Source: JBCDCY01 sp039180875 (lineage in GTDB: Bacteria; Pseudomonadota; Alphaproteobacteria; Rhodobacterales; Rhodobacteraceae). From it: a stretch of DNA of 64,000 nt. The position numbers and the translations under genes are program-made. Below are positions 17,385-25,988 of this stretch, piece after piece. Each line of letters starts with the position of its first letter. Position 1 is the first letter of the stretch. A model generated the notes under the pieces. The model was not told the origin of the DNA, searched no databases, and saw nothing but the letters and a program-made list of their open reading frames with translations. The DNA lies in contig JBCDCY010000006.1 of the NCBI GenBank assembly GCA_039180875.1, forward strand, positions 1 to 64,000, written 5' to 3'.

Positions 17385-18374
17385 CTAGTCCAGCGTGACG
17401 CCCTGTTCGACCAGGTAGCGGCGGGAGCCCGCGTGCATCTCCCCGATCACGCCGAAGCCCGCATTCTCCACGTCGTATTCGGCCGCAAAAGGCGCCACTT
17501 GGGCGAGGTCGTCCTTGGTCTCCCAAAACGCCTTGGCGATGTTGTAAGCGACCTCGTCGGTCATCGTCTCGTTGGCCAGCAGGCCGGTGGTCACGCCAAC
17601 GAAGCGCACGACCTCCTCATTGGCCTGGCCGTCGCCCCAGGTGCCGGGCGGGATCTCCTTGATGAAGCGGCCGGGGAAGTCGACGTGCTTCTGGAACTCC
17701 GGCGCGGCCAGCATCTCCTCCGTATAGCCGACGAAATAGAGCGGTCGGCCCGCCGAAAGCTCCGTCCAGGTGGCGCAGCCGAGGCCGCAAAGCTGGAAGA
17801 GCACATCGACCGTGCCGTCTTGCAGGAGAGCCGGTGAGCTCGCCCAATCGACGTTCACCAGGTCGTAATCCTCGCCTGCGACCAGGCCCGTGGCGTCCTC
17901 GATCATCTGGCTTTGGATGCGCACCAAAGCCGCCCCCTGGGGGCCGAGGAAGATGCGCTTGTCCTCGAGATCGGCGAGCGTCCGGATCTCCGGATCGTAG
18001 GTGGCGAAGGTGAACAGGTCGCCGCTGAAGGTGAAGAGCACGCGGAGCCGCTCGAACAATTCCATGTTGTTCTCGAGCTCGCGGTAAGGCCCCACCCGGT
18101 TCACCAGGAAGTTGGAGAGGGCGGGGGCGTAGAGCGTCACGTCCGCCTCGCCATTGGCATTGTTGATCATCGAGCGGATGCCGGGAAAGCCGGTCGCCAC
18201 CTCCATCTCGTAGCCGTGGCGCTGCTTGAGGACCGAGGCGACGTGGGTGGCGACGACATAAGCCGTGGAGCCGGGGGCGCTGACCTGGGCGCGGATCAGA
18301 TCCTGCGTCGCGCCAGGACCTGCGGCGACGCCAAGGCTCAGCGCGGCCAGCACTGCGGTGAGAAGCGGTTTCAT
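17385..18374 (-). CDS. TAXI family TRAP transporter solute-binding protein
   Basis: The 329-aa periplasmic protein starts with a Sec signal (MKPLLTAVLAALSLGVAAG, cleavage near GATQ). It shows the TAXI pattern: GSTAYVVATHVASVL at the N-lobe, then NNANGEADVTLYAP, LEDKRIFLGPQGA and a C-terminal VGVTTGLLANETMTDEVAY. It lies just before the fused permease, giving a complete two-gene TRAP system. Ligand unknown; other TAXI proteins bind glutamate or other dicarboxylates. Confidence 0.92.
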   Translation of the reverse strand: MKPLLTAVLAALSLGVAAGPGATQDLIRAQVSAPGSTAYVVATHVASVLKQRHGYEMEVATGFPGIRSMINNANGEADVTLYAPALSNFLVNRVGPYRELENNMELFERLRVLFTFSGDLFTFATYDPEIRTLADLEDKRIFLGPQGAALVRIQSQMIEDATGLVAGEDYDLVNVDWASSPALLQDGTVDVLFQLCGLGCATWTELSAGRPLYFVGYTEEMLAAPEFQKHVDFPGRFIKEIPPGTWGDGQANEEVVRFVGVTTGLLANETMTDEVAYNIAKAFWETKDDLAQVAPFAAEYDVENAGFGVIGEMHAGSRRYLVEQGVTLD

Positions 18375-18450
18375 GGGTCCTCCCGACGCCGTTTTTTTGT
18401 CAGCGTCCGACCTTCTGGGAGGAGGTTTGTCCTGTCAATTGCCGAGCCGG

Positions 18451-18497
18451 CCGGGCCGCGGCGCCGGCCCGGAGCGCCCGCCATGCTGAACGGGCGC
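18451..18497 (-). terminator. Tandem GC-rich hairpins behind the protease gene
   Basis: Two perfect 7-bp stems lie here. The first pairs CCGGGCC (18451-18457) with GGCCCGG (18466-18472); the second pairs GCGCCCG (18474-18480) with CGGGCGC (18491-18497). They stand 11 nt past the stop of the minus-strand subtilisin-like gene and before the TAXI gene start region, where a transcription stop is expected. There is no T-run directly after them. Confidence 0.5.
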
Positions 18498-18507
18498 CTC
18501 CTCCATC

Positions 18508-20739
18508 CTAGGTCTCGCGCGCCACGCCGCGGGCGACCGGCGCCGTCCGCTCCAGGCGCAACCGCCCGCAGCCGCCGCGATCGGGCGGCAGGTCGGTGCG
18601 GCCCCGGGCCAACGTCCGGTCGTCGAACAGAGAGGCCGCGACCCGCACCGTGAATTGCGTCACGGGCCAACCGGCAGCGATCGCGTTGGCGGCGAGCTTG
18701 GCCATGCGCGGTGTGGCGACGCTCGTCCCGTTCATCGCGGCCCAACTGCCGGAGCGGGTTCCGGCGGCAAGCTTGCCGGGATGGGCCGGTCCGTCGGCCG
18801 CGTCGACCAGAGCGATCGACCGCCAGCAGGGCCGCGCATGGGGCCCGCCGGCCGAGTAGGGCTCGGCGAACCGGCGCTTGTTCTCGTAGGCGCCGATCAC
18901 CAGAGGGCGCCGACCGGTGGCGAGGGCGTTCAGCATGAACTCGCGCCGCACCGGCACGTCGTCGGCAATCGCAGCGTTGGCCGGCAGCGGTTGCACCGGC
19001 GCGAGGGCGTATTCGGCGAAGGTCGGATCCCAATGCGCAGGATGCTCCAGAAACGACTGACGGCCGCGAAGCGGATAGCCCGGGATGCTGTCGTCGCGCT
19101 GCACCCAGATCCGTACCGGCCGCGCCGCCGTGACCTCCGCCGGGTCGACGATGGTGACATGCACCCGCCAGAGACCGGCCGGGGCGAGCACGTGGGGTGG
19201 AGCCGTTTCGGGTAATGGTGCCGTGGGGACCAGGCGGAGCTCGAAGTAGCCGCGGCCGGAGGCGGGATCGACCGCGTAGCGCACCGAGGCGATCTCCGGC
19301 GCGCCGGGCAGGCCGGTGAGGGTGAGTGTCTGGGCGGCGGTCGGATCTTCGCCGAGCGGGGTGCTGGTCTCCCCGCCCGGCGTCTCAAGCGCCACGGTGA
19401 TCCGGTCGCCGGAGGCAACAGGTTCGTCGAGCCAAAGCTGCATCAGCGTCGGCGTCCGGTCATCCGGCAGAACCCGCCATTCAAGCACATAGTCCGGCCC
19501 CGGCGCGGGATCCGGCGGCGGCACCACGGCGTAACCGCGGCTGAGATGACCGTTGCCGGCCGACAGCGTGAACTGCATCGGCGGATTGGCCTCGTCGACG
19601 AACTGGTCGAAGAGCCGCTCCATGTCGGAGGAGCCGTCATGCGCCCCGGCGGTGAACCCGTAGCTGAGGTTCACCACGACCGGGATCGGTACCCCGCCCG
19701 AAGCAATGGCGATCGCCCGTGCCCGGTCGCGGATGTAGTGCAGCGCGGCGCTCAGATAGACCTCCATGGTCGCGCCGGTGGTGTCCTCCACCGCGAGGCG
19801 CGGCAGCTGCACGGCGATGATCGGGCGGTCAGCGGCGTTCGCCTCCGGCGGATACCCGGCGGCGCAATCGAGCACGTGGGTGCCGTGGGAGAGGCGGCGC
19901 ATCTCGCCCCCCGGACGGTAGCGCGCCGGATCGACCATACCGGCGAGGCGCATGAAGCGGTCCTCGTCGATATGCCCGCCGCTGGTCGCCTGGGCCAGAA
20001 AGTCGTCGATGCCGCCCGGCCCGCCCTTCGACCACTCCCGGCCGAGGGAAAACGGCGCGGCGGCGTCGGCCACATCCGGATCCATGTTCCAGAAGTGATG
20101 CACCCGGCTGGTGCCGTCGGCCAAGCGAAAGCGCTCATGCCCCACGGTGATGCCGTCGTCGATCACCGCAGTGATGACGGAACCCTCCGGCACCGGCGTC
20201 ACCACCGTCGGCGCGTCCACCCCGGTCTCCGTGAACGGCAGGGGCGGGGAGAGTTTTATCCGAAGCTGTCCGGAGGCGAGGAGATCGATGATCGGTCGGG
20301 CCTGGAGCTGTCCCTCCTCCAGAAACATCGGGAAAGGCTGTCCGGCCACCGGCCAACTCTCGCTTGAGCGCCGGACGAAGCCGGGCACGAAGATCTGGTC
20401 GCTGTCTTCGGCAAGGAGCTTGAGCAAGGTCTCGCGCGCGCCTTCCTCGAGGAGGGTCGTCATGATCGGCAGGCGCACCGGCGCGCGGCGGGCGCCGGGT
20501 GTGGCCTGCTCCGCCGTACTCCCTGCGCTGGTCTGCTTTTGATCGTATTGCGGATCGACCGGATCGTCCTGGGGCGGCGCTGGAGGCTCGGGCGGAAAGA
20601 ACTGCTGTCGCCCGCTACCGAGCAGCCACCAGGCGGCCGGATCGAGGCCCTTGGCCTGGAACCGCTCCGGGATCTCGGCGCGGCGCCATTGAATCTTGCC
20701 GCCGTCGCCGTCCGGCACCTCTTCCTGTTCGCCGGTCAC
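18508..20739 (-). CDS. Subtilisin-like (S8) serine protease
   Basis: The 743-aa protein has the S8 catalytic triad: Asp in ITAVIDDGI (about residue 194), His in LSHGTHV (285) and Ser in NGTSVATP (673), with the oxyanion Asn in TLSAGNGH (396). A domain of about 230 residues, partly beta-rich (residues 410-640), is inserted between the Asn and the Ser. There is no signal peptide; the N-terminus is acidic and Pro-rich (PPEPPAPPQDDP). The start overlaps the upstream haloperoxidase-like gene by 4 nt. Role unknown; it could process a partner encoded beside it. Confidence 0.88.
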   Translation of the reverse strand: MTGEQEEVPDGDGGKIQWRRAEIPERFQAKGLDPAAWWLLGSGRQQFFPPEPPAPPQDDPVDPQYDQKQTSAGSTAEQATPGARRAPVRLPIMTTLLEEGARETLLKLLAEDSDQIFVPGFVRRSSESWPVAGQPFPMFLEEGQLQARPIIDLLASGQLRIKLSPPLPFTETGVDAPTVVTPVPEGSVITAVIDDGITVGHERFRLADGTSRVHHFWNMDPDVADAAAPFSLGREWSKGGPGGIDDFLAQATSGGHIDEDRFMRLAGMVDPARYRPGGEMRRLSHGTHVLDCAAGYPPEANAADRPIIAVQLPRLAVEDTTGATMEVYLSAALHYIRDRARAIAIASGGVPIPVVVNLSYGFTAGAHDGSSDMERLFDQFVDEANPPMQFTLSAGNGHLSRGYAVVPPPDPAPGPDYVLEWRVLPDDRTPTLMQLWLDEPVASGDRITVALETPGGETSTPLGEDPTAAQTLTLTGLPGAPEIASVRYAVDPASGRGYFELRLVPTAPLPETAPPHVLAPAGLWRVHVTIVDPAEVTAARPVRIWVQRDDSIPGYPLRGRQSFLEHPAHWDPTFAEYALAPVQPLPANAAIADDVPVRREFMLNALATGRRPLVIGAYENKRRFAEPYSAGGPHARPCWRSIALVDAADGPAHPGKLAAGTRSGSWAAMNGTSVATPRMAKLAANAIAAGWPVTQFTVRVAASLFDDRTLARGRTDLPPDRGGCGRLRLERTAPVARGVARET

Positions 20740-21863
20740 GAGAGCTCTCCGCGCGCCTGCGTCCAGAGGTAGTTGAGGATCGGGCTGTGCAGATCGCTGA
20801 GCGCGTTGGTCGAGGGGGTGCTGAGGTAGGCCGTCGCCTGCAGCGTCGCGCCGGCGACATCGAACATCTCATGCAGATCGAAGTCCGCGTTCGGCGCCGC
20901 CGTGCCGTCGAAAGCCCAGGACGCGACATTCTCGGCAGCGGCGCCCTCCTCGGCCATCATCCGGCGCACCGCAAGATCGCCGAGGGTGATGCCGAGCGTC
21001 GCGCCTGCGATGTTGTCCACGGGGAAATGCACCCCGGCGACGATCCGGTTCTGGGCCACCCGGGCGGCGATGTCGAAGGCGAGCCGGCGCACCTGTGCCT
21101 TGTGCGCGGCATCGAACGCCGTCGCATCGAACAGTGCGCTCAGCACATAGGCCATGGCGAAGCTCTCGCCGGCATGACCGGAGGGCAGGGTGCCGTGGCC
21201 CGGCGTCAGGATCATCGGCATGAGCTGGGCCGAATACTCCGACGGCCGCCGGCAGGCGAGGGCGTGCTTGAAGCGAACCTGGACGTACTGGACGATTCGC
21301 TGCACGGCTCCGAGCAATTCCAGGATCCAGCGCGTCCGATCCGGGCGCAGGATCGAGAGCGGCGTGAGGAACGCCATCGGCCCCGGCAACTGGGCCAGGA
21401 TCTCGTTCGCCCGGTCGGAACGCAGGGCGGAGTAGTTGTGCACGATCGGAAGCTGCTGCGCGAAGGTGGCCTCCGTCGGGCGGGTCATCGACACCAGCGG
21501 ATGCAGCGCCGGGCCGGTCACGTTCAGGTAGCTGACCGTCGCCGTGGGGTCGGTGAAGTCGAAGACCAGGCGCGCAGCGAGCTCCTGATCGAACATCAGG
21601 GCGCGGACCTGGGGCGACCAGCGCTGCAGATGCGCCGGATCACCGAGTGCGAGGTGATTAGGCTCCGGCGGCGGTGCGAAGGTCCCGATCAGGCCGTCAT
21701 GGCTGGTGATCAGCGCCGAGGCGATGCCGGCGCCGTCGAAGTCATAGCCGCCATGGCCCTGGTGGCCCTGATGCCCTTGGTGCCCCTGATGGCCTTGGTG
21801 TCCCTGGTGCCCTTGATGGCCCTGATGCCCCTGATCGGGGCCGAAACCGCTCGTTCCCGCCAT
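20736..21863 (-). CDS. Vanadium haloperoxidase/PAP2-like protein with Gly-His-Gln repeat
   Basis: The 375-aa protein carries the three vanadate/phosphate-binding motifs shared by vanadium haloperoxidases and PAP2 phosphatases: K199-x6-RP (KHALACRRP), PSGH (228-230) and R273-x5-H279-x3-D283 (RIVAGVHFPVD). It lacks the transmembrane helices of lipid phosphatases and looks soluble, favouring the haloperoxidase-like group. Residues 12-35 are eight perfect Gly-His-Gln triplets. ATG 21863 was chosen because the frame further upstream overlaps the cyclase gene. Halide specificity or phosphatase activity cannot be told from sequence. Confidence 0.85.
   Translation of the reverse strand: MAGTSGFGPDQGHQGHQGHQGHQGHQGHQGHQGHQGHGGYDFDGAGIASALITSHDGLIGTFAPPPEPNHLALGDPAHLQRWSPQVRALMFDQELAARLVFDFTDPTATVSYLNVTGPALHPLVSMTRPTEATFAQQLPIVHNYSALRSDRANEILAQLPGPMAFLTPLSILRPDRTRWILELLGAVQRIVQYVQVRFKHALACRRPSEYSAQLMPMILTPGHGTLPSGHAGESFAMAYVLSALFDATAFDAAHKAQVRRLAFDIAARVAQNRIVAGVHFPVDNIAGATLGITLGDLAVRRMMAEEGAAAENVASWAFDGTAAPNADFDLHEMFDVAGATLQATAYLSTPSTNALSDLHSPILNYLWTQARGELS
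21759..21830 (-). repeat. (Gly-His-Gln)8 coding tandem repeat
   Basis: Eight consecutive 9-nt units encode Gly-His-Gln near the N-terminus of the haloperoxidase-like protein, followed by Gly-His-Gly-Gly-Tyr. Codons vary between units (GGG/GGC/GGA, CAT/CAC, CAG/CAA), so the peptide repeat is kept while the DNA has diverged. The pattern fits the Gly-X-Y rule of collagen-like tracts. Confidence 0.95.
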
Positions 21864-21894
21864 GAAATCGCTCCTCTCCCAACCCGCCCAGGAT

Positions 21895-23694
21895 TTACTC
21901 CGGGGCCCCACAGTTTTGCAGAATCTCCGCGATATCGCGACCGACGGCTGAGTCGGCATTGGGCGAGCGCCGGCGATAGCCACTGACCGTGAAGCCCGGG
22001 ACCAGGCGCATCAGCTCGTCCACCGTCTGCTGCGCCGTCTCCTCCCGCCCGAGGCGCCACTCCGCCACGGCCTTGACGCGCAGGCTGGAGGCATGGGCCC
22101 GGTTGCGGCGGAGCGAGCGCTCCGTCAGGCGCAGCGCCTCCGCGTTGTCGCCGGCGGTCAGATGGGCCGAGGCGGCGATCGATTCGTAGAGAAACCGATG
22201 GGGATCGTAGGGTGAGAGGCGGAGCGCCTCCTCCGCATCCGCCACCGCGGCGCCACCCCGATCGGTGAAGGCGTAGAGGGCGGCGCGGAACAGGCGGGCG
22301 AGCGCCTCGCTGGGGTTGAGCGCCAGCGCATCGTCGTAAAAGCGCTCGGCATCGTCCAGGCGGCGCAGCAGATTGGTGCTGACGGAGCCGCACATGGTCA
22401 TGGCCAGAGCCGAGTCGGGATCGGCCTCCAACGCCCGCTTGCCGGCGCTTTCGGCCAGGCCCGCATCCCGGGCCGGGTCCTGGGACCAGCCCTGGTTCAC
22501 CTGCATCACGTGCCAGTCGGCCAGCCAGGCCAATGGCAGGGATTGGCGCGGATGGCGGTGCGCCAGTTCCTCGAGCAGCAGGCGGGCATAGTAGAAATCG
22601 CTGCGGGAGAGGCGGTGCATCAGCGCGACCGCGCCCAGGATCAGGGTGTAGGCCTTCAGCGTCGGCATCTGCGCCCCGCGGGCCCGCTCGATCTCGGTCG
22701 AGACGATGGCGGAGGCGATGCGGTAGACCAGATCCACGGTGAAGCCGCCCTCGGGGTCGAAGAAACCCTCGAGGGAGCCGGTCAGGCGATCCGCCCAGAC
22801 CACGGTGCCCTTGGCGACATCCACCAGCTCCACCATCAGCGCCAGGCCCTTGCCATCCACATCGTAGCTCCCGTGGACGACATAGTCGGCCCCGAGCGCC
22901 GTTGCGGCCGCGTCGACCGGCATCCGGCGGGCCGCGACCGCGGTGGTGGAGAGCCGCGAGAGCACCGAGAGGCCGGGCATGCTGGAGAGGCCCCAGATCG
23001 CCTCCTCGGCAATGATCTCACCGAGCATGTCGCGGGGATGGCTCTGGCGCCGCGGCGCAAACGGCAGCACGGCGAGCGTCGCCGCGAAGTCGGCGGCGGG
23101 CGCGAGCCGCGGCATCGGGCTCTCCCCCGGTGGACCCAGCCGAAAGGCCCGGATCGGGTCGGGGACGTTGCGCAGGAAGCACTCGCCCAGATCCTCGATC
23201 TCCGCATCCAGACCGTCGGCGAGTTGGTCGCGCGTCGCCTCCGACACCACGATCTCGTCAGGCCGGGCAATCTGCATCAGCCTCGCGGCGAGGTTCACGC
23301 ACTTGCCGTAGAGGTCGTGCCGGGTGCGCAGCACCGGACCGGTCGAGGCGCCGAAGCGCAGCACCAGGTGCAGATCCGGGTCCAGCCCCTCGTTCTGGGC
23401 AGCGGCGTGGGTGCGGATGCGCATGGCCGCGTCGACGGCGTCGTGGGCCGTCGGGAACTCCAGCAGCATGCCGTCGCCGGTGCGCTTCACCAGACGGCCG
23501 CCGAGCGGTCCGGCGAGATCGGCGGTGATCGCCTGGCTCAGGGCCAGCCAGCGCCTCACAGTGCCGACATCGTCGAGCTCAATCAGCCGTACCGACTCGA
23601 CCATGTCGATAAACAGGACCGTCGCCTCAAGCTGATCGAAGAGCGCGCCACGCGCCTGATCCGCCCCGGTGGCTTGCTCTTCGTCGCGAACCAT
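21895..23694 (-). CDS. Class III adenylate cyclase with TolB-like and TPR regions
   Basis: The 599-aa protein has an N-terminal class III cyclase domain (residues 20-170) with a full catalytic set: metal-binding Asp30 (LFIDMVES) and Asp74 (KRTGDGML), transition-state Asn134 and Arg138 (GKCVNLAARL), and Lys70 and Asp127 at the adenine-selecting positions. These suggest ATP is cyclised to cAMP. A TolB/FlgO-like segment follows (LAVLPFAPRRQ to about residue 300), then TPR repeats to the C-terminus (ALEADPDSALAMTMCG, ALALNPSEALARLF). No membrane helix is seen. It is the first gene of the cyclase-haloperoxidase-protease set. Confidence 0.92.
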   Translation of the reverse strand: MVRDEEQATGADQARGALFDQLEATVLFIDMVESVRLIELDDVGTVRRWLALSQAITADLAGPLGGRLVKRTGDGMLLEFPTAHDAVDAAMRIRTHAAAQNEGLDPDLHLVLRFGASTGPVLRTRHDLYGKCVNLAARLMQIARPDEIVVSEATRDQLADGLDAEIEDLGECFLRNVPDPIRAFRLGPPGESPMPRLAPAADFAATLAVLPFAPRRQSHPRDMLGEIIAEEAIWGLSSMPGLSVLSRLSTTAVAARRMPVDAAATALGADYVVHGSYDVDGKGLALMVELVDVAKGTVVWADRLTGSLEGFFDPEGGFTVDLVYRIASAIVSTEIERARGAQMPTLKAYTLILGAVALMHRLSRSDFYYARLLLEELAHRHPRQSLPLAWLADWHVMQVNQGWSQDPARDAGLAESAGKRALEADPDSALAMTMCGSVSTNLLRRLDDAERFYDDALALNPSEALARLFRAALYAFTDRGGAAVADAEEALRLSPYDPHRFLYESIAASAHLTAGDNAEALRLTERSLRRNRAHASSLRVKAVAEWRLGREETAQQTVDELMRLVPGFTVSGYRRRSPNADSAVGRDIAEILQNCGAPE

Positions 23695-23794
23695 GACGAC
23701 CCCAACGGGCGAACACCCTTATGCGTAACCTTTACCGAGCGAATCAGCATTCGGATAGTTGTTCGGATCACAGTGCGCTTCGGCACAGCTCGGA

Positions 23795-24766
23795 TCAGAA
23801 AAGCGCGTGATCTCCGCGATCGGGCGCCTCGGCCCCGGCGATCAGTTGGGCGTAGAAGTCGAAGAGCGTGTCGTGGCCGGTCGAGGGCGTCAGGTCGGGG
23901 TCATAGCGCCCGGTCTGGGGGTCGAGGGCCAGCATCGACTCGGTGGCATAGTAGTGCGCGATGCGGGCGAACTCCGCCTTCTCCGCTAAACGGGGCAAGA
24001 GATGCCCGCCAAGGGCCAGCGCCCGGGCCGCCCCGCTGAAGAGCGCGACGGGGACGGAGCGAAAGCGTGGTGCTTGCCCGAGGAGGGCGAACAGCCGCTT
24101 CCCCTGGTCCCGCGGGGTGATCGCCGGCCCGGGTCCGCCGATGGGCAGCACCCGATTCCAGCGCGTTGGATCGTCGATGCAGTCGGCGAGATAGGCGCCG
24201 AGGTCGCGGTCGCTGATCGGCTTGCACGCCGTCAGCTGCCCGTCGCCGAAGAGGAGATAGGGCTTGCCCCGCCGTACCCGCTCCACCTGGCCCGACAGCG
24301 ATTTGAATAGGGCCGTGGGGCGGACGATGGAATAACGCAGGCCCGACGCGATGAGCGCCTCCTCGAACGCCAATTTGGCGTGCTGGAAGGCGAGCCGCGG
24401 CTTCTGCACGCAGATGGCCGAGAGCAGGACGACATGCTCGATGCCGGCAGATCTGGCCGCCTCGAGCGCCGTCAGATGGGCCTGATGGTCGATGGCCCAG
24501 GCGTCCCGCGGCGCCCCGGTGCGCGAGGCCATGCAGGAGAGGAGGACGTCGAAACGCTCCTCCCCAATGCCGTCGCGGCGCAGCGCATCAGGCTCCGCGA
24601 TCTCTCCGGTCCGGACCGTCGCCCCCTCCGGAACCCGGGCAGCGGAGCCAGGCCGCACGAAGCAGGTCACCGCATGCCCGCGCGCGAGAAGCGCCGCGAC
24701 CGCCGCGCGGCCGGCGGTGCCGGTGGCGCCGAGGACGAGGACGCGCTGCCCGGCCGCGGCGCTCAT
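23795..24766 (-). CDS. bciA: Divinyl (proto)chlorophyllide 8-vinyl reductase, BciA type
   Basis: BciA reduces the C8 vinyl group of divinyl chlorophyllide/protochlorophyllide in (bacterio)chlorophyll synthesis using NADPH. The 323-aa protein is an atypical SDR with the nucleotide motif VLVLGATGTAGRAAV. It has the BciA-typical segments YSIVRPTALFKSLSGQVERV, GDGQLTACKPIS, LPIGGPGPAITPRDQGKRLF and YYATESMLALDPQTGRYD. These are more specific than general NAD(P)-binding family members. ATG 24766 has GAGG upstream and lies 19 nt behind the aminotransferase gene. No other bacteriochlorophyll genes are in the window. Confidence 0.85.
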   Translation of the reverse strand: MSAAAGQRVLVLGATGTAGRAAVAALLARGHAVTCFVRPGSAARVPEGATVRTGEIAEPDALRRDGIGEERFDVLLSCMASRTGAPRDAWAIDHQAHLTALEAARSAGIEHVVLLSAICVQKPRLAFQHAKLAFEEALIASGLRYSIVRPTALFKSLSGQVERVRRGKPYLLFGDGQLTACKPISDRDLGAYLADCIDDPTRWNRVLPIGGPGPAITPRDQGKRLFALLGQAPRFRSVPVALFSGAARALALGGHLLPRLAEKAEFARIAHYYATESMLALDPQTGRYDPDLTPSTGHDTLFDFYAQLIAGAEAPDRGDHALF

Positions 24767-24785
24767 GGCCTCAAATCCCAAATCA

Positions 24786-25922
24786 TCATCCGGTGGCGAT
24801 CGCCTGGCGCAGGGCCTCAGCCACCCGGGCGACCAGCGGCTCCGTCATCGTATAGCCTGAGGGCAGGTTCACCCCGTAGGTCGCCGGCAGGGCCCCGACG
24901 GGGACGTCCGGCAAGTGCCGCGCCGCCTCCGGCAGATCGGCATAGGCCGGCAAGGTCGACAGACGGGAGAAGAACGGCCGGCTGTCCACGCCCGCCGCGC
25001 TCAACCGGTCCTGCAGTGTGAACTTCTCGATGCCGAGCGCCGGATCGAGCACCGCCGTCATCATCCAGCAGGCGTTCTCGACCCCCGGCGGCTCGGCATT
25101 CAGCGTCACGCCGGCGAGATCGCTCAAGGCCGCGCGATACCAGGCAAGAAGCTGGCGCCGAAAGGCCACGAGGCTGTCGATCCGCTCCATCTGGGCGATG
25201 CCGATGGCGGCCTGCACGGCGCTCATCTTGTACTTGAAGGCGACCTCGCTGTTCTGAAACCGCCGATCCCCGGGCGGCCGGCCGTGGTCGCGCAGTTGCT
25301 GGATTCGGGCGTGCAGGTGGTCGTCGTCGGTCACCAGCATCCCGCCTTCGCCAGTGACGAGGGTTTTCGAGGCGTGGAAGGAGAAGGCACCCAGATCGCC
25401 AAAGCTGCCGGCCTGGCCGCCGTTCAGGGTGGAGCCAAGCGCCTCCGCCGCGTCCTCGACCAGCAGCAGATCGTGCTCGTCCGCCAGGCTCCGCAGCGCC
25501 GGCCAGTCGCACATCGAGCCGTAGAGGTTGACGCCGATGATCGCCCGGGTCCGCGGGCCGATCGCCGCGGCAACGGCACGGGGATCGAGGCACCAGGTGT
25601 CGGGCAGGATGTCGACCAAGACGGGCAGGGCGCCCACATAGCTCACCGGCGCGACCGAGGCGATCCAGGTGATGTCGGGCACGATCACCTCATCGCCCGG
25701 CCCGATCCCCGCGGCGGCGAGCGCCAGATGCAGCCCGGCCGTGGCATGGGGGAGCGAGACCGCGTGGCGCACCCCCAAATACGCGGCGAACATCGCCTCG
25801 AACCGCGCGTTGAAGCGGTAGTGGTCGGGTCCCCAGGCCGTGAGCGCCGCCTCACGCGCCAACTCCCCCTCCCGCTCGGTGATGGAGGGATGGGCGACGG
25901 GGATCCGCGCCGGCTCGGACAT
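24786..25922 (-). CDS. DegT/DnrJ/EryC1/StrS family sugar aminotransferase
   Basis: The 378-aa PLP enzyme is of the family that transaminates keto-sugars of nucleotide sugars. The internal aldimine lysine is in FSFHASKTLVTGEGG, the PLP-stacking region is SLPHATAGLHLALAA and the Asp pair is LLVEDAAEALGS. It starts MSEPARIPVAHPSI. It is transcribed divergently from the glycan cluster at 25989 and in line with bciA downstream. Likely role: aminosugar formation for a surface polysaccharide. The substrate is not deducible. Confidence 0.9.
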   Translation of the reverse strand: MSEPARIPVAHPSITEREGELAREAALTAWGPDHYRFNARFEAMFAAYLGVRHAVSLPHATAGLHLALAAAGIGPGDEVIVPDITWIASVAPVSYVGALPVLVDILPDTWCLDPRAVAAAIGPRTRAIIGVNLYGSMCDWPALRSLADEHDLLLVEDAAEALGSTLNGGQAGSFGDLGAFSFHASKTLVTGEGGMLVTDDDHLHARIQQLRDHGRPPGDRRFQNSEVAFKYKMSAVQAAIGIAQMERIDSLVAFRRQLLAWYRAALSDLAGVTLNAEPPGVENACWMMTAVLDPALGIEKFTLQDRLSAAGVDSRPFFSRLSTLPAYADLPEAARHLPDVPVGALPATYGVNLPSGYTMTEPLVARVAEALRQAIATG

Positions 25923-25988
25923 CGCGCTTTTCTCCGGTTTGCAAGTACGTTAGGCAACCGCCGTCAGCGATAGGGGCAGCCGGGCAGG

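Noticed and set aside
15606..17837. Plus-strand 743-residue open frame.
   Set aside because: Antisense to the TRAP permease and TAXI genes; no recognisable motif.
21759..21830. Short tandem repeats considered as a CRISPR array.
   Set aside because: Units are 9 nt, without spacers, and are coding.
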